Positions 9,158 to 18,656 of a DNA stretch of 64,000 nt are shown here, one piece after another. The notes beneath the pieces were generated by a model. The model was not told the origin of the DNA. It searched no databases and was given only the letters and a program-made list of their open reading frames with translations. The position numbers and the translations under genes were made by a program. Each line of letters starts with the position of its first letter. The stretch's first letter is position 1. The stretch comes from Gemmatimonadota bacterium (GTDB lineage: Bacteria > Latescibacterota > UBA2968 > UBA8231): assembly GCA_018673255.1 (NCBI GenBank), contig JABHDC010000023.1:37095-101094 (forward strand), written 5' to 3'.

Positions 9158-10347
9158 AGATCACGAAGACAGAGATTTTCGTTCTCGGCGATCCGCCTGA
9201 CGCACCCGGTGACGGGGCCCGGGTCCACGGTCTGGCCTTTCTCCGGATCCACACAGACACGGGTCACACGGGAATCTCCGAGATCTTCGTCGTGCCCCCG
9301 GGTGTGGCACGTGCTGTGCTCGACGGCCCGGAGTCTCTCTTCGGCAGACTCCTGATCGGTGAAGATCCGTGTCCGCCGCAGCGCCTCTGGACGCGCCTCT
9401 ACAACAGCATGCTCCACGGCAACCGTCGCGGCTGGGTGATCATCTGTCTGGGTGCCGTTGATGTGGCCCTCTGGGATCTGTATGGCAAGATGCAGGACAG
9501 ACCCGTGTGGCAATTGCTGGGTGGCAATGAGCGAGCACGGCACCAGGTCCCGGAGGGAGAGAATCCTGCTGAGATCATCCCCTATTGCACGATCATCTCT
9601 GATGCCTGGGATCGTGACAGCGTCCTGCATCAGCAGGTCGAACGTGTCATGCAGCTACGTGACCTCGGCTATCGGGCCTTCAAGGTCGAACCGATGCAGC
9701 AGTCACCGGACACGATCGTCGAACTCACCCGCCGCACCCGCGAGGCACTCGGGCCAGGACCGATGCTCAGCGTCGACGTGGGCTACCTCTGGAACGATGT
9801 GGGCACCGCCGTGGCTACCCTCCGCCGCCTGGAGGAATTCGACGTCTTCTTCTTCGAGACGCCCTTCCCCGTCGATTCGATGCTCCCCTACGCCCAACTC
9901 GCAGCCCAGACCCCTCTGCGACTGGCTGCCGGTGAACATGCCGTCACGCAGTGGGAGTTCCTCGACTTCATGGATCATGGGGGTATGCAGGTCATGCAAC
10001 CCTACATGACCACCTGCGGTGGGCTGACCGAAGCGATGCGTATCGTCGAACTCGCCCACGCCCGTGGTGCCCTGGTCTGCCCGGGAAACTGGTCCACCCA
10101 TGTGCTCGGCGCCGCCACCGTTCACCTGGCAGCCGTCTCACCGATCACCCCCTTCATCGAATCCGCACCGAGCGAGGTCTACGCCTCACCCCTGCGTCAG
10201 GCGCTGCAGGCGGTGGGACTACCCGTCGTCGATGGGGCCATCGCACTGCCTGCGAAGCCCGGCATTGGTGTCGAGCTGCCAGACGAACTGATCGAGGAAT
10301 TTCTGCTGCCCCCCGACCACGGGTGGCAATACCACGAGGAGCAGTAG
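9154..10347 (+). CDS. Enolase-superfamily enzyme (mandelate racemase / galactonate dehydratase group)
   Basis: 397 residues from ATG 9154 (GGAGACGG just upstream; overlaps the previous stop). Barrel motifs in order: the second-strand Lys in AFKVEP, metal ligands Asp in SVDVGYLW, Glu in FFFETPF and Glu in AAGEHAVT, and the candidate base His in NWSTHVLGAA. These enzymes abstract the proton alpha to a carboxylate of sugar acids. The exact acid (galactonate, altronate, galactarolactone) cannot be read from sequence. Together with GH29 and the DapA-family gene it suggests catabolism of deoxy-sugar or uronic acids. Confidence 0.87.
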   Translation: MKITKTEIFVLGDPPDAPGDGARVHGLAFLRIHTDTGHTGISEIFVVPPGVARAVLDGPESLFGRLLIGEDPCPPQRLWTRLYNSMLHGNRRGWVIICLGAVDVALWDLYGKMQDRPVWQLLGGNERARHQVPEGENPAEIIPYCTIISDAWDRDSVLHQQVERVMQLRDLGYRAFKVEPMQQSPDTIVELTRRTREALGPGPMLSVDVGYLWNDVGTAVATLRRLEEFDVFFFETPFPVDSMLPYAQLAAQTPLRLAAGEHAVTQWEFLDFMDHGGMQVMQPYMTTCGGLTEAMRIVELAHARGALVCPGNWSTHVLGAATVHLAAVSPITPFIESAPSEVYASPLRQALQAVGLPVVDGAIALPAKPGIGVELPDELIEEFLLPPDHGWQYHEEQ

Positions 10348-10399
10348 CAGCATAAGATTTCACTGGTTTCTAGCCCACCTGCTGAGCTATCTTCCGCGC

Positions 10400-11026
10400 A
10401 TGAGATACTTCTGCAAGCTCCTGTCCTGCATCATGCTGTGCGCCGTCAGTGTCTCGGCGCAGAGTCTCATCGTTCGTGATGCAGCCACAGGCGACACGCA
10501 TCTGACCGCCACCATCGGCGACACCGTGGCGATCGAGATCTCGGCACAGTTGGGTGCGCTGCCGGCCTCCGGCCTGGCCGTGTATCTGTCGGTCCCCGCT
10601 CAGGGGCTCTCGTGGATCCCGGGTGATGATCATCCCTTCGAGACCGGTGAGTTGTTCGCCGGAGGCATTGAATTCGCCAACGAGGTGCTGCCCGCCGACG
10701 AGACCTGGGGTCTTGGCGATGGTGCGGCGCTGCTGAAGTTTGTAGTGGTGATGGGGCCCGGTACACCCGCCGATCGAGCCCGCAGTGGCACGGGCGTTGT
10801 AGCCATCTTGCGTGCCATTTGCACCGCGCCGATCCAGGCCGGTCAGATCGCCATCTTCAACAATGCCATCCACCAAACACGGGTCGTGCTCGCCGATGGC
10901 CTGACCGAATTGGGCACGGCAGCCCCGAATGTGCTGCATTTGTCAGCGGCCGCGGATGCACCCGTGGCAGCGAGGAATGCCCATTCTTCGTGGGGTCAGT
11001 TCAAGCTGCTGAGTCGTCTCGACTGA
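10400..11026 (+). CDS. Secreted protein of unknown function, possible cohesin-like fold
   Basis: 208 residues with a clear signal peptide ending near SVSAQ (residue 20-21). The mature protein is rich in beta strands; the pattern TIGDTVAIEISAQLG followed by GLAVYLSVP resembles cohesin-like or other immunoglobulin-like modules, but the match is weak. No catalytic motif is visible. Its 3' end overlaps the convergent hydroxylase gene by 26 nt. Confidence 0.6.
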   Translation: MRYFCKLLSCIMLCAVSVSAQSLIVRDAATGDTHLTATIGDTVAIEISAQLGALPASGLAVYLSVPAQGLSWIPGDDHPFETGELFAGGIEFANEVLPADETWGLGDGAALLKFVVVMGPGTPADRARSGTGVVAILRAICTAPIQAGQIAIFNNAIHQTRVVLADGLTELGTAAPNVLHLSAAADAPVAARNAHSSWGQFKLLSRLD

Positions 11027-11879
11027 CATCCTGATCCGGTGAATCTGGGCCCGGGTCCTCCTTCTCCTTGGGACTACGGCGCCAGAAGGGGTAGAGCAGA
11101 CGACCTGCCAGGCCCTGCGGAAAGCGCTCCATCCCCAGGAATCCAAGATGTGCAGGCTGCGGCGTGGGAGCGCGATAGGCCGTCGCGAACAGCCAGTCCC
11201 AGATACTGAAGATGATCGCAAAATTCTGCCCTCCGCGACCGTGCACCACGACGTCGTGGTGCCACACGTGAAAACGGGGCGAATTGATCAGCTTGAAAAG
11301 CGGCCCCCAGCCGAAATCCAGATTCGCATGATTGATGTGGCCGATCAGCGTCCCCACCACAGCGACCCAGAGAATGACCTGGTTATCGATGCCCAGCAGA
11401 ACCAGTGGCAGATACGTCAGGCCACGGTAGATGACGATCTCCATCCAGTGGAAGCGGAAATTCCCGATCCAGTCCAGTTCCACGATCGAATGATGGAGCT
11501 TGTGGAATTCCCAGAGCCACGGCACGCGATGCAGCATCACGTGGATGCACCATTCCAGCAGATCCTTGATCACGAGCAGGACGATGAACTGCAGCCAGAG
11601 GGGGTGTGTGCGGAATAGCTGCACCTGTTCGGTGGCTGGCCATGGCCAGCCACCGATCACCTGGGCTGCGTGAGCCAGACACCAGGCCGTAATCGTTGCG
11701 ATCAGGACCCCGGCATAGTGACCATTAAAGACCAGCCAGAAACAATCCTGGCCGAACCCTCGACGCAGAGCACGTTGCTGTGGCCGCCACGGCGCGAGCC
11801 GCTCCAGGCCCCAACACAGCAGTGAAATCATCAAGAGCCAGAAAAAGTAACTGCGGGTGTCCCAGATCATCGCCAGCAT
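11001..11879 (-). CDS. Sterol desaturase / fatty acid hydroxylase family protein
   Basis: 292 residues, integral membrane, with the diiron histidine boxes HVMLHR (HX3H), HKLHH (HX2HH), HINH and HVWHH (HX2HH) in the order expected for the family. It should use O2 to hydroxylate or desaturate a lipid. The substrate (fatty acid, hopanoid, carotenoid or ether lipid) cannot be inferred. Starts with ATG at 11879; upstream TCTCCT-complement (GAGGAGATC) gives a good ribosome binding site. Convergent with the secreted protein gene and overlapping it by 26 nt. Confidence 0.87.
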   Translation of the reverse strand: MLAMIWDTRSYFFWLLMISLLCWGLERLAPWRPQQRALRRGFGQDCFWLVFNGHYAGVLIATITAWCLAHAAQVIGGWPWPATEQVQLFRTHPLWLQFIVLLVIKDLLEWCIHVMLHRVPWLWEFHKLHHSIVELDWIGNFRFHWMEIVIYRGLTYLPLVLLGIDNQVILWVAVVGTLIGHINHANLDFGWGPLFKLINSPRFHVWHHDVVVHGRGGQNFAIIFSIWDWLFATAYRAPTPQPAHLGFLGMERFPQGLAGRLLYPFWRRSPKEKEDPGPDSPDQDVSRDDSAA

Positions 11880-11993
11880 GGTTGATCTCCTCTCACGAAA
11901 ACGTACCCTTAGTGAAACATCTGCTCCACCACCTCGGATACCGGTCGATTCTGTGAACCATCAAGCCACCTCAATCAACGGGCCAGACCACAG

Positions 11994-12326
11994 ATGCTGA
12001 TCTGGGTCTTTGTCGCCGCCGGCATTGGCATGCTGGCCGCCTGCATGCGCATGTGGCTCGAATTCGGCCAGCGTCAGCGTCAACTCTACGCTGAGACGGC
12101 GCATGCTCGATCTCTGATCGACAACCACAAAGAAACCCTCGCGTTGACGCAGGCGAAGATCGACCAGATCAAGACGGACTCTGAGGCCCTGCTCAAGGAA
12201 CGGATCGACATGGAAAGCGAAGTGCAGGAGAAGAGGGCTACCCTGACGGCGCTGGAAGAGCGTCTCGAACGCACTCGACCCGCCCGCTTCCGTATCGACA
12301 AGAATGATGACAACGAACTGTTCTGA
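11994..12326 (+). CDS. Small single-pass membrane coiled-coil protein
   Basis: 110 residues: one N-terminal transmembrane helix (about residues 2-20) followed by roughly 75 residues of charged heptad-like sequence (ETAHARSLIDNH through ERLERT). Not assignable to a named family. It ends in TGATG shared with the next, similarly built gene, so the pair is translated together. Confidence 0.55.
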   Translation: MLIWVFVAAGIGMLAACMRMWLEFGQRQRQLYAETAHARSLIDNHKETLALTQAKIDQIKTDSEALLKERIDMESEVQEKRATLTALEERLERTRPARFRIDKNDDNELF

Positions 12327-12628
12327 TGATGGAGATCGCTGCCTTCATATGTGTCGCCCTGCTGGTGGGGACCGTCTTCGTTCGGGGTTACACGATGAAA
12401 GTCATGACCCAGTTGCGGCGCGATTGCGGCATGCTCATCCACGAAGAGAAACGGCTGCGCGCTGACTGCGATCAGGCCGAGATCCTGCAGGAGAGTGCCG
12501 ATGCGCGGCGGTCCCAGGCACAGGGCGATGTAGAAAAATTCCGTCGTGAGCTCGAAGATATGATACCGGACATCGCCAGGATCCAAGCCGAACTCGACAA
12601 GTCTCGCGCCGACGAAGACGACGCATAG
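12326..12628 (+). CDS. Second small membrane coiled-coil protein, coupled to the preceding one
   Basis: 100 residues with an N-terminal transmembrane helix (about 4-20) and a following coiled coil rich in Glu, Arg, Gln and Ala. Two adjacent ATGs (12326 and 12329) are possible starts; the first overlaps the upstream stop. Same architecture as its neighbour although not obviously the same sequence, which suggests two partners of a heteromeric membrane assembly. No known family recognised. Confidence 0.5.
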   Translation: MMEIAAFICVALLVGTVFVRGYTMKVMTQLRRDCGMLIHEEKRLRADCDQAEILQESADARRSQAQGDVEKFRRELEDMIPDIARIQAELDKSRADEDDA

Positions 12629-12744
12629 CGACGCCCGGCCGGCCGAGCGCCCGGTTGAGGGCTCTGGCGCCATTGCCCGATCGCAGGCTCGAGGGCTACT
12701 TTCTCTGGTGGAAACACATCCCTCTCTTTCCCCGGAGACTCCCC

Positions 12745-12939
12745 GTGATTTTCAGCGTAGCCCAAATCAGTGCCGACCAGTTGCACACGATCCAGGATCT
12801 CGAGAAGCAGACCGGCCGTTGCATCGTCGCACTCTCCAGCCTGCCCGGCGAACCCGCGCAGCTGTCCGAGGACGAGGTTCAGAAATTGCAGACGGCAGAG
12901 CAGGATCTCGGCCTGACCCTCGTCGCCGTCAACGGCTGA
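12745..12939 (+). CDS. Small conserved-looking cytosolic protein (64 aa)
   Basis: 64 residues from GTG 12745, chosen because GGAG sits at 12734-12737 just upstream; a longer in-frame start at 12655 would add a basic, aromatic stretch that does not look coding. The sequence is acidic and predicted mostly alpha/beta, ending LGLTLVAVNG. Its last 11 nt overlap the convergent secreted protein gene. Function unknown. Confidence 0.5.
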   Translation: MIFSVAQISADQLHTIQDLEKQTGRCIVALSSLPGEPAQLSEDEVQKLQTAEQDLGLTLVAVNG

Positions 12940-13549
12940 GCCTCTGTCCTCTCGCACCCGATTCCAGGCCCTCTGGCATCTTGAGATGAGCCCAGCCCTG
13001 GGTCGAAATGACCGTCGCTGCAGGCGTCAGGATCTCGATCTCATATAGCTGTACCGGACCGAGGCTGTGCAATTCGAGATTGTCCGCGCGGGTTCCTGCG
13101 GGCAGGTCGACCTGTACCCACCCGTCCACGACGCGAGTCACATCCAGCACCGATGCCGTGAGTTCACCCATGGGTTCGCGTGTGGCGCCCTCATCCAGCA
13201 AGTGCCCACCGATAAAGGTGCGCACCACATAGTCATTGGCGAGGCTGCCAACACGCAGCCGCACCGCCTCGATGAGCGTCACCTGCTCCCAGTCAAAGGT
13301 GATGATCCCCTGTGTGCTCCATTCGAAGGCCAACGCCCCGGCCTCAGGAGGCACGAGGCCATCTGCGAGCAGCGACACATTCCCTGTGTGCGAGTGGTAC
13401 GTCGTGGCACGGCTCATGGCATCTGTCGCCAGATTGGGACTGGCGGCGCCACTGAGTGTCACCCCCATGACCCCCAGCAGGAGGGCCTTGGCCACCGGGC
13501 CGCAGCCAGGGACCAGGTCCAGATATCTCATCACGGCGATCATCCTCAT
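12929..13549 (-). CDS. Secreted protein of unknown function
   Basis: About 206 residues (or 200 from the ATG at 13531). The N-terminus has a hydrophobic signal segment AKALLLGVMGVTLSGAAS. The mature part is beta-rich (FEWSTQGIITFDWEQVTLIEAVRLRV) with the look of a jelly-roll or discoidin-like fold, but no motif identifies it. Convergent with the 64-residue protein gene, overlapping 11 nt. Confidence 0.55.
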   Translation of the reverse strand: MRMIAVMRYLDLVPGCGPVAKALLLGVMGVTLSGAASPNLATDAMSRATTYHSHTGNVSLLADGLVPPEAGALAFEWSTQGIITFDWEQVTLIEAVRLRVGSLANDYVVRTFIGGHLLDEGATREPMGELTASVLDVTRVVDGWVQVDLPAGTRADNLELHSLGPVQLYEIEILTPAATVISTQGWAHLKMPEGLESGARGQRLSR

Positions 13550-13722
13550 GTGTCGAGCCTACAGGGGATGGGTCGCGTGATCAAGGGCGGACCCACCAAT
13601 CTGTGGCACCGGTGCCCCACTGTGACGTCATTCAGCCCATTTTCTTCGAGATATGGGGCACTCATGCCGCTGCCCTCTCTGAAGAGATGGGTCATTGCGC
13701 AGCCCGGATGTGTCCACACCTG

Positions 13723-13740
13723 TTGGCACAAGGGTTGCAT
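13723..13740 (+). promoter_or_regulatory. Sigma-54 (RpoN) type -24/-12 promoter
   Basis: TTGGCACAAGGGTTGCAT matches the RpoN consensus TGGCAC-N5-TTGCA exactly, with GG at 13725-13726 and GC at 13737-13738, i.e. the required 10 nt between them. Transcription should begin near 13750, about 55 nt before the small membrane peptide gene. Confidence 0.65.
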
Positions 13741-13804
13741 AGGAGAATGGTGAGGATGGCAAGCGCTTCGCCAAGGCGAACGTATTCGATGGGAGGCCTG
13801 GGTG

Positions 13805-13909
13805 ATGTCAGTGCACAAGCGGCACAACTGGGTGATGGACATAGGCCTGCCCGCCGCATTCGCGCTCGTCTGGGGCTGTTTCGCCATCCTCTTCCGGCTC
13901 TTCGGCTGA
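13805..13909 (+). CDS. 34-residue single-helix membrane peptide
   Basis: ATG 13805 to TGA 13907-13909. A purine-rich GGGAGG (13791-13796) lies 8 nt upstream. The peptide has a basic start (SVHKRHNW), then one hydrophobic helix (IGLPAAFALVWGCFAILF) and ends RLFG. It lies between a consensus RpoN promoter and a strong terminator, which makes a genuine short transcript plausible. Homology cannot be judged at this length. Confidence 0.45.
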   Translation: MSVHKRHNWVMDIGLPAAFALVWGCFAILFRLFG

Positions 13910-13952
13910 GGGGTCCCCGGTGGTGAGGTTGACGGGAAGAGCTGGAGGATAG

Positions 13953-13990
13953 AACCCTGGGACACGCTGCTTGTGTCCCGGGGTTTTCTT
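13953..13990 (+). terminator. Rho-independent terminator after the small peptide gene
   Basis: Thirteen-pair stem (13953-13965 with 13973-13985, one T-G wobble), 7-nt loop, followed by TTTTCTTTAT. It would end a transcript of about 240 nt started at the RpoN promoter. Confidence 0.85.
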
Positions 13991-14086
13991 TATACTGACC
14001 GCAATTATCCTTCGTATCGGTCGGCCCGTTACCGGTGAGTGGGTATCACTCCGGGCTCGACGCACTCCTTCAGAGCAAGGGAATCC

Positions 14087-14710
14087 ATGGCTGACGTCCA
14101 ACCTGTCTACAAATCTGTCCTCGTTCTGGGCCCCCCCGGCTCCGGCAAGGGCACACAGGGCAAGGTCCTGACCCAGATGCCCGGTTTCGTGCATCTGTCC
14201 TCCGGTGACATGTTCCGCAATCTGGATCCGCAGAGCGAATTGGGATCTGTGTTTCTGGAATACTCGACCAAGGGCGAGCTGGTGCCGGACGATCTGACCA
14301 TCCGCCTGTGGCGTCATCACATGGCCCAGATGGCAAATTCCGGCCAATTCAGTATTGAGAAGGATGTGTTGTTTCTCGACGGCATCCCCCGCTCGCGCGA
14401 GCAGGCTGAGCGGCTCGCAGACAACATCGATGTCTTGCTGCTGCTGCATCTGAAAGCCGACCAGGAAGCGATGGTTGAGCGCATCCATGGGCGTGCCCTG
14501 CAGGAGAATCGCCTCGACGATGCCAATCCTGACATTGTCCGTCGTCGTTTCCAGGAATACACGGCAGAAACAGCACCTGTCCTCGACTACTATCCGGCCA
14601 GCAAGATCCGCACGATCGATGCCGGCGCCGCCCCTCTTGAGGTCCTACGGCAGATCATCGAGGTCCTGCAGGTCATGCTCTTTCCCGAGACGCTGCAGCA
14701 CTCGGTCTGA
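14087..14710 (+). CDS. adk: Adenylate kinase (short-LID type)
   Basis: 207 residues from ATG 14087, preceded by AAGGGA. Walker A is GPPGSGKGTQG (about residues 14-24), followed by the AMP-binding HLSSGDMFR and DGIPRSREQ (usual DGFPR). The LID region is short (HGRALQENRLDDANPDIVRRR) and has no zinc cysteines. Interconverts ATP + AMP and 2 ADP in the cytoplasm. Could also be a related nucleoside monophosphate kinase, since the DGIPR change and a slightly unusual spacing depart from E. coli Adk; a second adk may exist elsewhere. Flanked by terminators on both sides, so it is probably monocistronic. Confidence 0.82.
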   Translation: MADVQPVYKSVLVLGPPGSGKGTQGKVLTQMPGFVHLSSGDMFRNLDPQSELGSVFLEYSTKGELVPDDLTIRLWRHHMAQMANSGQFSIEKDVLFLDGIPRSREQAERLADNIDVLLLLHLKADQEAMVERIHGRALQENRLDDANPDIVRRRFQEYTAETAPVLDYYPASKIRTIDAGAAPLEVLRQIIEVLQVMLFPETLQHSV

Positions 14711-14753
14711 GACCTGGCTGATTCAAGATCACCGCAGACAGACTGTGAATGAG

Positions 14754-14786
14754 AAAGGGGCAGCACCCGTCGGGTGTTGCCCCTTT
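14754..14786. terminator. Strong hairpin terminator between adk and pfk, probably bidirectional
   Basis: Fifteen-pair stem (14754-14768 with 14772-14786) with A-run on the left and T-run on the right, 3-nt loop. It can serve adk on the plus strand and the convergent phosphofructokinase gene on the minus strand. Confidence 0.85.
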
Positions 14787-14871
14787 CTGCATCCATTGCG
14801 CCGACAGCGCCAGGCATCAAGCCCACCTGGCCATGGCACGCCGATCTCGTGCGCCGTGCGCGATGCGGCTT

Positions 14872-16122
14872 CTATCGAACCGAGCCGCGCAGGCGAGCGG
14901 TGAATTGCTCCGGTGACTCACCCGATTCCTTCGCCAGCGCCGCCAGCCGATCTCCCTCGAAGTCATCCTCGTCGAGACGGATCATGTACTCGGCTGCGAC
15001 ACGGTAACTCTCCGTTTTGACGTCGACCATGCGAACCTTGGTGCGTCCCGTGTCAGGATCCATCATCTCGGCGAAAGGACGGGGACGCAACCGACCATCA
15101 TCCCAGCACACGATGGCGCCGCCCGCATAGTCTTCACCCAGGATATAGGTCACTGCACCCCAGCCCAGATCCCTCACATACTCGCAATCGTAGGGAATCG
15201 GCGGTGCGCAACGCAGTTCGTAACCCAGATCGAGATCCACGACCGTCATCTTGTCGCCCCGGGCCTTGAATCTGGCCTCTACCCGCCCTGCGACCAGCTT
15301 GGCCAGGGGGATCTCCCGCAGTTCGATGTGGCCGTGCGGGTCATATTCCACCTCGACCCCTGGCATATCTTTCAATTCGTCAGGATCCAGGTGTTCGGCG
15401 ATCCCTTCGGCCATCAGCGCCACACCGTCGGGCCGTCCCATAGCCCGGCGCTTGAGGATCGCCCCCTCCATCACATCAGCGACGGCGTCCAGGCTCACCT
15501 TCTCGTCACCAAATTCTTCGGCGATGATCGACAACGTGGCGCCGGCGGCTTTGCCGATGCCCAGCGTCAGGTGCCCCGCCTTGCGCCCCATCGTCACGAC
15601 CAGATACCAACGACCGGTCGTGCGGGCATCCTCCATCAGATTGTGGACAAGATCAACACCGACATGTCGCGCCGTCTGGAATCCGAAGGTGGGCATGTTG
15701 TTTGGCAGCGGGATGTCATTGTCGATCGTCTTCGGCACATGCGCGACCCGCAGACGTCCATCCATCTTCTCAGCCACCATACTCGCCGAGTAGGCCGTGT
15801 CGTCACCACCGATCGTCACCAGATACTTCAACCCCAGGGCCTCGATCGTTTCAGCGACCTTCGTCAGCGTCTCCGGGTTCTTGGCGGGATTGTCCCGCGC
15901 CGTGCGCAACACGGAGCCACCCTGGAAGTGGATGCGGCTTACATCCTCGATCTGCAGGATCTCGGTGTGTGAAGCGTCGCCCTGACACAGCCACTTGAAC
16001 CCGTCATAGATCCCCACGACCTCCAGATCGTTGTTGATCGCCTCGATCGTGGCAGCGTTGATGACCCCATTGATGCCGGGGGCCGGACCACCGCCGACGA
16101 GAATGCCCATACGATCTTTCAT
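14872..16122 (-). CDS. 6-phosphofructokinase, pyrophosphate-dependent type
   Basis: 416 residues from ATG 16122 (GAGGAG six nt upstream). GGDDT at residues 105-109 and PKTIDND at 130-136 are the signatures that separate PPi-dependent enzymes (Asp and Lys) from ATP-dependent ones (GGDGS, PGTIDND). Also ILVGGGPAPGIN at the N-terminus and MGRKAGHL in the substrate site. It would phosphorylate fructose 6-phosphate reversibly with pyrophosphate, saving ATP, which suits a ferredoxin-centred metabolism. Divergence from experimentally studied members means the phosphoryl donor call rests on these two motifs. Confidence 0.88.
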   Translation of the reverse strand: MKDRMGILVGGGPAPGINGVINAATIEAINNDLEVVGIYDGFKWLCQGDASHTEILQIEDVSRIHFQGGSVLRTARDNPAKNPETLTKVAETIEALGLKYLVTIGGDDTAYSASMVAEKMDGRLRVAHVPKTIDNDIPLPNNMPTFGFQTARHVGVDLVHNLMEDARTTGRWYLVVTMGRKAGHLTLGIGKAAGATLSIIAEEFGDEKVSLDAVADVMEGAILKRRAMGRPDGVALMAEGIAEHLDPDELKDMPGVEVEYDPHGHIELREIPLAKLVAGRVEARFKARGDKMTVVDLDLGYELRCAPPIPYDCEYVRDLGWGAVTYILGEDYAGGAIVCWDDGRLRPRPFAEMMDPDTGRTKVRMVDVKTESYRVAAEYMIRLDEDDFEGDRLAALAKESGESPEQFTARLRGSVR

Positions 16123-16234
16123 TACCAACTCCTCTTGTTTGGTGTGCTGTCCGGTTCATGGTCGCGCCCCGGCCCTGCAACCCCGAAACCCTCTGCGCGG
16201 GTAAACCTGCAGCAACTGTGTGAAGTATCCTGTG

Positions 16235-18487
16235 TTATTTCGATGCCCCGCCTTGCTGGGCATCCACGACGGCAACCGCCGCCAACTGCACGATCTGCTC
16301 GACTGTCGTATTGGACGGCATCAGGTGGACGGGTTTGTCGAAACCCATCAGAATCGGCCCCACTGCCTCTGCACCAGCCAGGACCTGAACCAGCTTGTAG
16401 GCCACATTCGCCGCCGACAGATTAGGGAAGACGAGAACATTGGCACGCCCCACCAGTTTGGCGAAGGGGTAGGCTTCCTCCATCATCGCAGGCACCAGTG
16501 CCAGATCGGCCTGCATCTCCCCCTCAACAACCAGATCGGGTGCCCGTTCACGCACCAGCTGAGTCGCCTGGCGAACCTTGTCAGCATGTGGATGACGTGA
16601 TGATCCGAAGTTCGAGAACGAGAGCATCGCGACACGTGGTTCCACATCGAAACTACGCGCCATTTCCGCCGTGCAGATCGCGATCTCAGCCAATTCCTCT
16701 GCACTGGGATCGATGTTGATGACGGGATCGGCGAAGAACATGAGTTCGCTCTTGAATACCATCATGTAGGCGCCGGCCGTGAGCCGCGCGTCCGGGCTCA
16801 GACCGATCGTCTGCAGAGCCGGTCGCACGGTATCGGCGTATTTGTGCAACAGACCTCCGACCAGACCATCCGCATCACCCATGCGCACCATCATCGGCCC
16901 CAGGTAGTGACGATGCGTCAGTAACTCACGCGATTCCTCCCGCGTCAGCCCCTTGCGCTGACGTAGCCGGAATAACTCGTCCACATACGCTTCGCGTGAA
17001 TCGGCCGGATCGACGATGGTAAGGAAATCGTCATCGTAGCCCAGTTCAGCCAGCTGCGCCGCGATGTCCTGCTCACGTCCGATGACGATCGGGTGAGCAA
17101 TCCCCTCTTCAGCAACGATGCGGCATGCGCGCAATACCCTTGGCTGATCACCCTCAGGGAATACGATGCGCTTCGGATCGGTTGCCGCCCGCATGAGCAC
17201 GACCTGCACTGCCTGGCGACTCTGCCCCAGGCGCAGTTCCAGTTCCCGGGCGTAGGCATCCAGATCCAGCTCGCGTCCCGCCACGCCGGTCTTCATGGCG
17301 GCGGCCGCCACCGCGTGGGCCACCCGCACCACGACGCGTGGGTCGAATGGTTTGGGCAGGATGTACTCGCGGCCAAATCGAAGTCGGTCCATCCCGTAGG
17401 CACGCAGCACCTGGTCGGGTGTCTCCTCCCGTACCATATGGGCCAGCGTATGCGCCGCGGCGGCCTTCATCTCTTCATTGATCCCGGATGCATGTGCATC
17501 GAGGGCGCCGCGGAAGATCGCCGGGAAGGCCAGCACATTGTTAATCTGGTTGGGGAAATCTGAGCGACCCGTCGCCACGATCGCATCCGGTCGTGCTGCA
17601 ATCGCCTCGCCATACGGGATCTCGGGATCCGGATTGGCCATGGCGAACACGAGTGGATCCGGTGCCATCGTCTTGAGCATGGCCGGTGTCATCGTACCCG
17701 GGCCGGACAGGCCCATGAAGACATCGGCACCCTCCATCGCCTCTTCAAGGGTACGCAGATCCGTATCGATGGCGACGCGCTGTTTGTATTCATTCATTCC
17801 CGCATCGCGGCCATGGTAGATCACACCCCGACTGTCGCAGACAACACGATGCTCAGGACGCACACCGAGTACTTCGTGGAAGGCGGCACAGGCCAGGCCT
17901 GCTGCACCGGCACCGGTGTAGACGACACGGACCTGGTCGATCGGTTTGCCCGTCAACTCGAGTGCATTGAGCAACGCCGCCCCGCTGACGATGGCGGTAC
18001 CGTGCTGATCGTCGTGGAAGACCGGAATGGGCATGGTCTCGCGCAGGGCTTCCTCGATGGCGAAACACTCCGGCGCGGCGATGTCTTCGAGATTGACGGC
18101 GCCAAAAGTGGGTGCCATCAACTGGACGGCCCGGATGATCTCGTTCACATCCTGTGTATCCAGCTCGATATCGAAGGCATCTACATCGGCGAAACGCTTG
18201 AATAGAATCGCCTTGCCTTCCATCACTGGCTTGCTGGCCAGCGCGCCGATATTGCCCAGACCCAGTACTGCAGATCCATTGGTTACGACAGCCACGAGAT
18301 TCCCGCGCGCCGTGTAGAGACGTGCCGTATCCGGATCGGCGGCGATCTCCCGGCAGGGCTCCGCCACGCCCGGCGAGTAGGCCAGTGACAGGTCGCGTTG
18401 CGTGAGAAATGGCTTCGTGGGGTTCACCTCCAACTTCCCGGCGGGAAACTGTCGGTGATACTCCAGGGCCTCGTTTGCTTCGCTCAT
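16235..18487 (-). CDS. maeB: NADP-dependent malic enzyme with phosphotransacetylase-like domain
   Basis: 750 residues from ATG 18487. Residues 1-410 are malic enzyme: [24 protein letters not shown] metal site ([10 protein letters not shown]), [10 protein letters not shown] and nucleotide motif [13 protein letters not shown]. Residues about 425-750 match phosphate acetyltransferase, as in E. coli MaeB, where that part is regulatory and senses acetyl-CoA. Converts malate to pyruvate + CO2 + NADPH, supplying pyruvate for PFOR. A GTG at 18496 is an alternative start; neither has a strong ribosome binding site. Same strand as pfk, 112 nt apart. Confidence 0.93.
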   Translation of the reverse strand: MSEANEALEYHRQFPAGKLEVNPTKPFLTQRDLSLAYSPGVAEPCREIAADPDTARLYTARGNLVAVVTNGSAVLGLGNIGALASKPVMEGKAILFKRFADVDAFDIELDTQDVNEIIRAVQLMAPTFGAVNLEDIAAPECFAIEEALRETMPIPVFHDDQHGTAIVSGAALLNALELTGKPIDQVRVVYTGAGAAGLACAAFHEVLGVRPEHRVVCDSRGVIYHGRDAGMNEYKQRVAIDTDLRTLEEAMEGADVFMGLSGPGTMTPAMLKTMAPDPLVFAMANPDPEIPYGEAIAARPDAIVATGRSDFPNQINNVLAFPAIFRGALDAHASGINEEMKAAAAHTLAHMVREETPDQVLRAYGMDRLRFGREYILPKPFDPRVVVRVAHAVAAAAMKTGVAGRELDLDAYARELELRLGQSRQAVQVVLMRAATDPKRIVFPEGDQPRVLRACRIVAEEGIAHPIVIGREQDIAAQLAELGYDDDFLTIVDPADSREAYVDELFRLRQRKGLTREESRELLTHRHYLGPMMVRMGDADGLVGGLLHKYADTVRPALQTIGLSPDARLTAGAYMMVFKSELMFFADPVINIDPSAEELAEIAICTAEMARSFDVEPRVAMLSFSNFGSSRHPHADKVRQATQLVRERAPDLVVEGEMQADLALVPAMMEEAYPFAKLVGRANVLVFPNLSAANVAYKLVQVLAGAEAVGPILMGFDKPVHLMPSNTTVEQIVQLAAVAVVDAQQGGASK

Positions 18488-18555
18488 CGGCACCACGCAG
18501 ATGTGGAGGAATGGAAACAGACAACCGCCGGTGAGCCGAGCCCAGGAGCGGGGCT

Positions 18556-18578
18556 AAGTGCCCTGCTTTCAGGGCACT
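18556..18578 (-). terminator. Hairpin downstream of the DapA-family gene
   Basis: Stem AGTGCCCTG / CAGGGCACT (18557-18565 with 18570-18578), tetraloop. There is no T-run, so termination may depend on other factors. Confidence 0.4.
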
Positions 18579-18656
18579 ATTCGCCTGAACCCGTCGAGGC
18601 TGACGCGGCAGGCACCACGCACTCGAGGGGTTGTCAGTGCCTGATCGTCCGGCGCT

